Of a stretch of 55,068 bases of DNA, positions 47,302-55,068 are shown in pieces (the stretch's first letter is position 1; every line of letters begins with the position of its first letter). The translations under genes and the position numbers were made by a program. Source of the stretch: Stentor roeselii. Its lineage: Eukaryota; Ciliophora; Heterotrichea; Heterotrichida; Stentoridae. The stretch covers positions 1-55,068 of the forward strand of contig RSEH01000291.1 in the NCBI GenBank assembly GCA_006503475.1. Direction: 5' to 3'. The notes beneath the pieces were generated by a model. That model was given only the letters and a program-made list of their open reading frames with translations, searched no databases and was not told where the DNA came from.

Positions 47302-50300
47302 ATGGAAGCTTTCATGATCATTTTTCATATAATATTGTCTCAAATCAGTGCTAGTTTAATCCTTCAATACAAATTTGAGACTAATTTCGGTCAGATATTC
47401 TATGATTACTCAGGATTCGAAAATCATGGAATTAATGGGGAATCTACTTTACCTGACAAGTATGATACTATTCCTACTGATAGAGGAGCATACTTTGATT
47501 GTTCTAATAATGACAAAATGATATTTTTTCATGAAAACAATCCGCTACTATTTAATCTATATTTATATGATTTTTCAGCAGTCCTATGGTTCAACACCCC
47601 AAATAATCAACTCCTAAGAAATTTCGATTTATTTTATCATAATGAATGTCAATATTTTTGGTTTGAAATTCAATCTAACTCAAAATTCGTTCAGGTGCAA
47701 ATAAAAAATCCTAATTATCATGGTTATAATATATCTAACACTAATATATGGGATTATGGTATTAATTATTCAGGAACATGGACACTTTATTCAATAATAA
47801 GAGAAAACAAAACGATCAAATTGTATCTGGATAGCAAGTTAGCAGTTTTATTTACATTTGAGTATACTACTTGTGAAAATAAAATTCGGTTCTACAATTA
47901 TTTTTATACTGCAATGTCTCTGTATTTATGGAATTTTTATTTATTTAATTCAACAGTTAATCCGAACATATTCTACTCTGACTCTAGTATAAGTGATACT
48001 TGCCCTGATCCAAGTTGCATCCAAGATTGTGAGATTGCATTGAAAGAAAATAATAAAATATACTGTCTTCCAGCCACTAGCCACTCAACTTGCTTGGACT
48101 GTAATTTCGGATGTAATGGAAATATTTGTCTTAATTGTAGCGGGTGTGATTCAAATAGCTGTTTTTATCATTCTGGGAGAAGTTACTGTATTGTCCTTGA
48201 GTCTAATGTCACCTTACTAAAATGCTCTCCAGGATATTACTACAGTCCAAAAGATATCATTTGTGCTAATTGTCAAGACGTTTTAACGAACTGTAATACA
48301 ACAGTTAAGTGTGAAAATTGCTTAGATGCTAGTTCAAATGTTTACAGCACGACTGGCTTTACTTGTTTAGATAACTCATCTAATATCTTTGCAATGATCA
48401 ACAATATTATATGCTATCAATGCCATCCTGAATGCTCTTTATGTTATGAAGCAGATGTTTGTCTTGAATGCAAAGATAAAAATGCAATTCCTGATCTAAA
48501 TATTGGATGTGCCTGCAATGAAGGATACTTTAATACTTCAAATCTTATTAATGATGGTGTGTGTATTAAGTGCTATTCATCTTGTAAGTCATGTAATCAA
48601 AGTGAAATCTGTTTGAGTTGTAGAGATCCTCATTCATTTACTAGATTAGATTATGGATGTTTATGTAGTGAAGGGTATTTCAACTCAACATCATTAGAAG
48701 ATAATGGAGCATGCTTTAGTTGTCATTCAAACTGTAAGTCCTGCTCTCTGAAAAATATATGCGAAAAGTGTAAAGACGAAAATGCGAAACCTGATAGTAA
48801 TTCAGGTTGTGTTTGCAAAGAAGGCTACTACAATGAATCAACCCTAGACACAGAGTCCTCTTGTCTGCCATGCTCAATCGAATGTAAAAGCTGCTCAAGT
48901 TTCTCCATTTGCAAAGAATGCATTGACACCAACTCCATTACGACCTCCTCAGGTGGCTGTTTATGCAAAGAAGGTTTCTTTAATACAAGTCAACTAACCT
49001 CAAACAAATCATGCGTCAAATGTCACAAAGACTGCAAAACATGTAGTGAGTCCTCTGCATGTTTAACCTGCTTAGATATCAACTCTCATCCTTCTTCACC
49101 TGAAGGTTGCGAATGTCTAGAAGGCTTCATTAAAGACGCCAACGAAAAATGCAAATTGAACGTCTTTTACGCGAATCTTTCAATAAGTCAAAACTACGAA
49201 GCGACTCTTTGGTTTACCCAGCCTCTCAGATTCCCCCTGACAAAAGACCAGATTTCAGTCTTCCTAGGAGAAAAAGTCCTGAAATACGACCTGGAGCTTC
49301 TCGATAAAAAAAGCTTCAAGATCACTTTCGACCTTAGCGATTTAACTGAATCAGGGATTTTTCAAGTTAACTTCTTAAAAACAATCTATTCATCTACTTC
49401 AGCAGTTCTTGAAACTAAAACCTTGTAAAAAAAAATTACTTTGAATCAAGAGCTAAGCCAACAAATCGAAATAATGAAAAAAGCTGCGGAAGTTGGAAAA
49501 GTTGGAAGTACTGGATCAGTTGCAGGAGCTTCTGTGTCTCTTGGGGTGAGTATACTGAATTTTGACTTGAATATTTTGATCGATTTTTTGAATACAGCTG
49601 AACTTTTTTATTCAGTGGTTTTATTTAACTTGACATTCAATCCAATTTTGTATCAGTTTCTTCTTGGGATTAGAATTCATAAGCAGTATCCTCCTCTTAT
49701 TGAAAAATTTTATGATGTGAATAAAGGAACAAGGCTTGAGTCGAAATTTAAGTCCTTTGGATATAAGACTAATTTGATGTTATTGAATACTGAACCGTTT
49801 TTGTTAACTTTTATGGTTTTGCTTGGAATTTTTGTTGTTTTGTTAGTCCTGATGAGGGTGCAACAAATTGCTAATAAGATACAAGGCGTCTATGTTTATG
49901 TCAAGTACTCTTTATTTTTTAAGTTCTTTATTCAATCTTTTTTGGAGTTTCTGATTTGTTTAAGAATCGGATTTCAGTTTAATCGTGCTGAAAATGTTGA
50001 ACAAATTTTAGATTTAGTGCTTTGTGTTATTATTTCTGTAAATTTTAGGTAGGCTGTTGAGATTTTGTTTGTTTTTAACTTAGTCAGAAGTGTTATTCTG
50101 AGGTCCAAGCTGAAAACAGAAGAAGAAATTGAAAAATTTAATAAAATATTCGGAGTTTTCTTCGTCGAATTCAAATCTGAGAATTTTGTTCAAAGACTAT
50201 TTTACATCCAATTCATTTTAAGAAGAATACTCTTAGTCTTCTTAGGATTAATAGTGGATGATGGTTCATTTCAAATAATGATAACAGCAGTATTCTCATT

Positions 50301-50661
50301 TATCGTAATTTTTATTCAGATATCGCTTTACACTATTTATTTTAGACCTTTCAAAGATAACCTTTATAATCTTTATCATACAATTAAAGAATTGGCCATG
50401 AGTATTTTTTATGCAACTCTTTTTTACTCATGCTTAGGAAATAACATACAAACAGAGGCAATTTCTTACTATTGCATTTATCTTATTACTTCTATTTGGG
50501 CAGTGAACATGGTCTTTAGTCTTATCAATACTGGTAGAAATTTTGTTGGAAAAATCAAAAAATTTTTAGAAAATCGACGAATTTCTAAAGTGCATGTCAT
50601 TAATCTGAATGAAACTAATCTTCAAAGCAGCCCGAATGTGAAAGAAGAGAAATTTAGTTAG
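47302..50661 (+). CDS. Large Cys-rich multi-pass membrane receptor-like protein (copy 1)
   Basis: Exons 47302-49424, 49440-50037, 50053-50304 and 50320-50661; 1104 residues. A signal peptide (FMIIFHIILSQISA) is followed by a LamG/concanavalin-like domain (about 22-230), a furin/GF-receptor-like Cys-rich region of about 38-residue repeats ('CKSCNQSEICLSCRDPHS', 'GCLCSEGYFN'; about 240-625), a beta domain, and about seven hydrophobic segments in the C-terminal 400 residues. Introns GTAAATTTTAGGTAG (50038) and GTAATTTTTATTCAG (50305) are shared with copy 2. The first intron, 49425-49439, reads GTAAAAAAAAATTAC and ends in AC instead of AG, but its removal takes out a TAA and keeps the frame. Such proteins are common in ciliates; the ligand is unknown. 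Confidence 0.7.
49425..49439 (+). other. Non-canonical GT-AC micro-intron candidate
   Basis: GTAAAAAAAAATTAC is 15 nt, contains the TAA that would otherwise end the receptor frame, and its removal is in phase (ACC TT joined to T TTG). All other introns here end in AG. Either a 3' splice-site mutation G to C, a rare GT-AC intron, or a base-call error. Confidence 0.5.
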
Positions 50662-52139
50662 TAATAGTTTATTCTAGGATTAAGTCAGTCTGTTTTCATA
50701 AACATTAAGTAGATTTATGAAGGTTAAATCATATTTTAAGTAATATGATATTTTGGGATTTTAATTGTTTTTAAAAGAGTTATTTATATGAAGGTCTATA
50801 TGTTAAATTCATAAGGTTACCTTTGATCCAATAGATCGCAATACTATCCTGATCCTTTTATAATTTTCCTATTATTAATTAAACAATCTCAACCCTTCAA
50901 CATTTTCCAGTCAAAATTTTATCTTCCACAGGAGATTATTGCTAAACTTGGAAATTTTTCTATTAAACCAGATAAGAGCAGGACTTTGCTAAAATATAAC
51001 CAGCTAAGGTAAATTAGTTATTGTGGAGGAAATTAAAACTAAATTAATCTGAGAATCTGGAAATTAATAAACATTTCATTCGTTTTGATGATGCAGTTAC
51101 TTTACAAATATTAATTTATGATTATAAGATTGACTTTGGATAGACCTTTGAATAAAAATTCAAGGTATATGATCACTGATCTATAACCTTGTAAGTCTGT
51201 TTATACGATCATAAAGCAATCTGGAAACTCATTAGCCTCAAATATTTAAAAAACTATAAATACTGTTAATTGATTATCATGGAAGCAAGAATTGATATCA
51301 TTTTTAGATAGTAAAATTTGACAGAGAATTTAATATTAATAATAGAGGATTTATATAAGTTGATACAAGAAGTGATCATATTAAAATTTCAAGAAATATG
51401 CAAATAGAGACAACTGACAATTCCAGCTATGATACATCAGATTTGGAGAGTTATCATTAATTATACAAAAAATGAATAATATATGCAGAATAAATGAGGT
51501 GACACAAAGACGTGGACATGAGAAATGCAAGTTTTTCTAGTTCTAATATCAAATATAAAAATATCATAATTTCAATGAATTAAACTCTAATAAAAATCAG
51601 CTTGATTCTTATAAGGATTCGATTTACAACAACATATTGAAACATATTCAGAAGATAACCTAATAAATAAGAAATAAATGAATAAATTATACAATCATTC
51701 ACCAAATCTCTTAATAAAGAAAATCTATTAAATAAGTTTCCAGAGCATATATTGAAATCTTTCATCAAAAAAATTCAGATAGACAGTGTCTTTAGCTTAA
51801 GGTAGTTTATTGAACTTAAATAGTTTTCTGCACTAATTATCTTAATATTTAAATTGCATTAATCGATTATTCAAAAGATTTGTCTTATCTTTGGTATATA
51901 TCCAAGAATAGGCCCTATTAGGGGAGAATGGGCCACCAGGAATTATTTTAGATTGAATTTTAATTTCCTTCATTTTAACTTTAAAATATACATACACTCA
52001 TTTATTTGAATTGACTCTTGAATTATCTATATCATCAACATATCTTATTTTAAAATAAATAAAAATCCCTCAAACATAAGAAATTCGAGTAAATTAAAAC
52101 AAATCAATAACAGGGAACCTCTTAAATTTTAAAATTATT
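50662..52139. other. Gene-free AT-rich stretch
   Basis: The first 120 nt are shared, in inverted orientation, with sequence at about 54300-54405 downstream of receptor copy 2. The rest is AT-rich. A 62-codon minus-strand frame at 51580-51768 is low in complexity and not supported. No RNA gene seen. Confidence 0.5.
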
Positions 52140-53197
52140 GAATATATCTAATTGATTTTCATTTCCAATATGCAATCAACACATTTTTCAACATCTCTAC
52201 AAAGCGGAATATTTACTTTAAAGAATTTCAACAGTTCCATAAATAGAAAGCTTCTCATTATTAAAAGTTTCAATAACCAAATCTCCTCTTTTTTGATTTT
52301 TTCCAACTCAAAATTCATCAAACATGTTTATTCCTCATAGTCAAAATTTAAGAACTTTTTAATGATCACCAGATACTTCGAGAATTATTTATCTTCTTCT
52401 ATTATTCCTCAAATAATTTATTAAAAAGTTAGAATTTTTCACTGCAACCTGAAAAGAACTGAAAGTTTTTTGATTGAAAATCGAAATTTCTATAAATCTT
52501 GATAATTTTCTTAAAGATTTCTTCGATTTTTCGATGGTTTTCATTTGGAATAGTTTGAAAATTAAAGGTTTTTCGTATGAATCTTCTTTTGTTGTATGAG
52601 GGACTGAATTTGAAAGAGACTTATTCAGAGGGTGTTTGAATGATTTTAATGATTTTTTTTGGTTTAAGTGACCTGCTGACCTAAGTCTTGAGATTGAATT
52701 TTAAGGTTTTTATTTAGTTAGATTATTAAATTCGATGATTGGTTTGCTGGGTTGAATATGCGATGCTGAGATGATTTGATTCAACTTGTTTTAGCCGTGG
52801 ATTGTGCTTTTTATCTAATGACAGGTGCAGAGATTGCTTCTTGACATTATTTAATTTCAGATGGTAACCATATCAATCTAATCATTTTTTTAACAGAATC
52901 TAATCATTCGAGAATCTCTGAAAATGATCAAATTTTTAATTTTAATGTTTTTTCAAGCAAGAGTATCTTCAGCTATCAAGATTAATGAAACTCTTATATT
53001 CATGAATAATGCACTCTTCAAAGAGGATTTTTTTCAATTTTTATTTATTTAGCAATTAAATTATCTTTTGATTATATCCATAGTCAGCAAATAAAAAATG
53101 ATGAATTCTTGATCTTTAAATTTCTCAAATTGTTACTTTTCAAGAATTTTTAATTAATCTTTAGAATAATTTGAAACTTGGATCACATCATTTAACC
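52140..53197 (-). pseudogene. Decayed duplicate of the 44266-45255 coiled-coil gene and its 5' flank
   Basis: Long near-identical blocks match about 44540-45640 in the same orientation, for example tttaagaactttttaatgatcaccag against tttaagaactttttaataatcaccag, and gacttattcagagg in both. Single-base indels (such as loss of bases around 52560 and 52690) destroy the frame. The 3' third of the parent gene is absent. The duplicated flank extends to about 53197. Confidence 0.85.
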
Positions 53198-53475
53198 TCA
53201 CTTTTTAATTATCACAAATAAGGTTATTTTATTATTGTTTTATTTTGAATGTAAAAAAACATCACCTATTATTGTTAAAAGTTTTCATGTGTATGAGAAT
53301 TTTTGAATATAGGTTCTAGATGGCAAGCCACAATAGAAAAAGATTTAAATAATAGATCAGTTTTGACATTATGTACAAGATTCTATTAATTAAATTGAAA
53401 ACTTGTAAATATTGAGACTTTTAGAATGAATTTATTATATGCAGGCACCATGTTTTAAAATTAATGGATAAATAA

Positions 53476-54162
53476 CTAGACCCTGTCTTCACTCACCGTA
53501 TTCAAATCACTTAATTCTTCTCGATTCCTCTTATTCGGTAAAGAGATATTTTCGATCCCCTCACTTCCAGCAGTTTTGAATAGAGCCGGCTGGACAAAAG
53601 GTAACTTTCCTCTATTTTTTCCATTCAACGTTGCAGACTCACATAAAAACGCAGAATTCCTTAGAATCAAAGCAGCGACTAAATGAACATCTTTGAAAGA
53701 ACTAGAAAAATGATAAGAATTCTGATGATAGTCCGCATGAGGAAACACAAAAGAACTATGCACTTGTCTTTGACAAAGAGAGCACATGTAAAGATTGACT
53801 CCTACTCTGTTAAAGTCAATATTCATCGCTGAAATCGTGCATCGACTACATATATGAGAAGTTTCTTGCTCTTGAGGTATCAGCTTACCGCAGTGATTAC
53901 ATTGAGAAATCTCTTCTTCTGTCGGGAAAAGACTTGAAAGTAATTCACTTGGCACTAGTCGATTAAATTTCAGGCAGGAATCAGCTTGAGACAGCTTTGA
54001 TAAGGATTCCATGTCGATGTAGGGCTGTAGTTTTCCTGTGCAAGATCCACTCATATGGCTGAAACAGTGATTTTGGCAGATGTATTGGTTTGGCTGACAT
54101 TTGCAGAGGAAAACTGGAGGAAGACCACAGGATTTTATAGAACATTTTACTTGAGCTTGCAT
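53476..54162 (-). CDS. B-box-like zinc-binding protein, 228 residues
   Basis: ATG 54162 follows ccataa. The N-terminal module 'KCSIKSCGLPPVFLCKCQ' plus 'YICQNHCFSHMSGSC' has the C-x4-C ... C-x-C ... C-x2-H-x3-H spacing seen at the start of the 5235 protein, so the two may belong to one heterotrich family. A second cysteine cluster at about 88-140 ('CNHCGKLIP', 'HICSRC', 'MCSLCQRQVHSSF', 'PHADYH') looks like another zinc module. The rest is unstructured. Partners unknown. It ends at TAG. Confidence 0.6.
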   Translation of the reverse strand: MQAQVKCSIKSCGLPPVFLCKCQPNQYICQNHCFSHMSGSCTGKLQPYIDMESLSKLSQADSCLKFNRLVPSELLSSLFPTEEEISQCNHCGKLIPQEQETSHICSRCTISAMNIDFNRVGVNLYMCSLCQRQVHSSFVFPHADYHQNSYHFSSSFKDVHLVAALILRNSAFLCESATLNGKNRGKLPFVQPALFKTAGSEGIENISLPNKRNREELSDLNTVSEDRV

Positions 54163-54406
54163 TTATGGGGGCCTATTCTTGGATTTATTCCATTAATAAG
54201 AAAAATTCTTTGAATAATTGATTAATGCCATTCAAATATTTAGATAATTAGCGCAAAAAACTATTTAAGTTAAATAAACTAATTGTAGTGTTCTTTTAAA
54301 TAAATGAATCTTTAAAATCTCAGAATATCATATAACTTTAAATATGCTTAGCCTTCATAATTCTACTGAAATTTTTTGAAAATAGATTACTAAATCCTAG
54401 AATAAA

Positions 54407-55068
54407 CTATTGATCACTAAATTTCTCTTCTTTCACATTTGAGGTGGTTTGAAGAGTAGTTTCGTTTAGACTAATGACACGCACCTTAGAAATTCGCCGA
54501 TTTTCTAAAAACTTTTTTATTTTTCCAACAAAATTTCTACCAGTATTGATAAGACTAAAGATCATGTTCACAGCCCAAATAGAAGTAATAAAATAAATGC
54601 AAAAGTAAGAAATAGCCTCTGTTTGAGTGTTCTTTCCTAAACATGAGTAAAAAAGAGTTGCATAAAATATAGTCATGGTCACTTCTTTAATTGTATGATA
54701 AAGATTATAAAGGTTATCTTTGAAAGGTCTAAAAAAGATACTGTAAAACGATATCTAAATAAAAAATACGATTAATGAATATACTGCTGTTATCATTATT
54801 TGAAATGGACCATCATCCACTATTAATCCTAAGAAGACTAAGAGTATCCTTCTTAAAATGAATTGGATGTAAAAAAGTCTTTGAAAAAAATTCTCAGATT
54901 TGAATTCGACGAAGAAAACTCCGAATATTTTATTAAATTTTTCTATTTCTTCTTCTGTTTTCAGCTTAGACCTCAGAATAACACTTCTGAATAAGTTAAA
55001 AACAAACAAAATCTCAACAGCCTACCTAAAATTTACAGAAATAATAACACAAAGCACTAAATCTAAAA
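54407..55068 (-). CDS. Receptor-like multi-pass protein, copy 2 (5' part beyond the window)
   Basis: Inverted paralogue of the 3' end of the 47302 gene. Exons 55068-55037 (partial), 55021-54770 and 54754-54407 are joined over introns GTAAATTTTAGGTAG (55022-55036, identical to copy 1) and GTATTTTTTATTTAG (54755-54769). The encoded C-terminal region is nearly identical ('NKIFGVFFVEFKSEN', 'INTGRNFVGKIKKFLENRRI'), with a two-residue extension (DQ). The second intron contains TAG in copy 2 but no stop in copy 1, showing why splicing must be applied to both. Hydrophobic segments are conserved. It is probably functional as far as seen. Confidence 0.75.

Noticed and set aside
51580-51768. 62-codon minus-strand frame.
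   Set aside because: Hydrophobic and AT-driven, without conserved pattern or neighbouring exon.
54740-54775. CAG in receptor copy 1 against TAG in copy 2 as proof that TAG encodes Gln.
   Set aside because: Both triplets are the last three bases of a 15-nt GT-AG intron in the two copies, so neither is translated.

Overview
The window looks like macronuclear DNA of a heterotrich ciliate close to Stentor (inference from sequence). It is AT-rich and very gene-dense. Split reading frames rejoin when 15-nt GT-AG introns are removed (7514-7528, 17065-17079, 19683-19697, 21347-21361, 31542-31556, 35051-35065, 50038-50052). The code appears standard: conserved tryptophans (for example in both Ubc9-like genes) are all TGG, and TAA, TAG and TGA all occur as terminators. 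This argues against the UGA=Trp code of Blepharisma and the glutamine stop codons of many other ciliates.

Layout. 1-1244 is a partial BPI/LBP-like secreted protein. 1255-5200 is a graveyard of broken genes: a short-chain dehydrogenase relic, a serine-rich gene with in-frame stops, and a lysine-rich relic. 5235-6387 is a B-box-like gene that runs into a 19-bp tandem array. Each array unit is a perfect 16-nt intron shape (GTAA...AAG) plus 3 nt; excising all of them joins the gene to a downstream frame. 6896-23315 is a compact block: an SLC18B1-like transporter, a tandem-SAM protein, an Arl-like GTPase, a RING-like protein, a kinase, VPS36, an RRN3-like factor, a COG5-like fragment, coiled-coil and MORN proteins and small hypotheticals. 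24778-26841 is an AAA-like ATPase fused to a PD-(D/E)XK nuclease of bacterial type, interrupted by one TAA. 28430-45255 is a second compact block: AP-4 mu, a PA/Cys-rich/TM/RING ligase, two divergent Ubc9-like E2s, a PUB-CAP fusion, a free-standing NUP98 C-terminal-domain protein, a GNAT, a secreted PSI protein, coiled-coil proteins and an EF-hand/IQ protein. 45256-55068 is accessory: a cyclic-nucleotide-binding relic, a large Cys-rich multi-pass receptor, an inverted second copy of its 3' half, a decayed duplicate of a coiled-coil gene, and a small zinc-binding protein.

Many genes form minimal bidirectional pairs with 8, 15 or 16 nt between start codons, convergent pairs with 3-17 nt between stops or a 12-nt overlap, and two same-strand pairs with 1-nt gap or 1-nt overlap. 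Several starts sit in a TATAAATG-like context. Functionally the recognised genes cover ubiquitin/SUMO/p97 biology (RING ligase, Ubc9 pair, PUB-CAP), membrane traffic (VPS36, AP-4 mu, COG5-like, Arl), Pol I transcription (RRN3-like) and the nuclear pore (NUP98). The strongest candidate for something undescribed is the tandem micro-intron array at 5968-6241.
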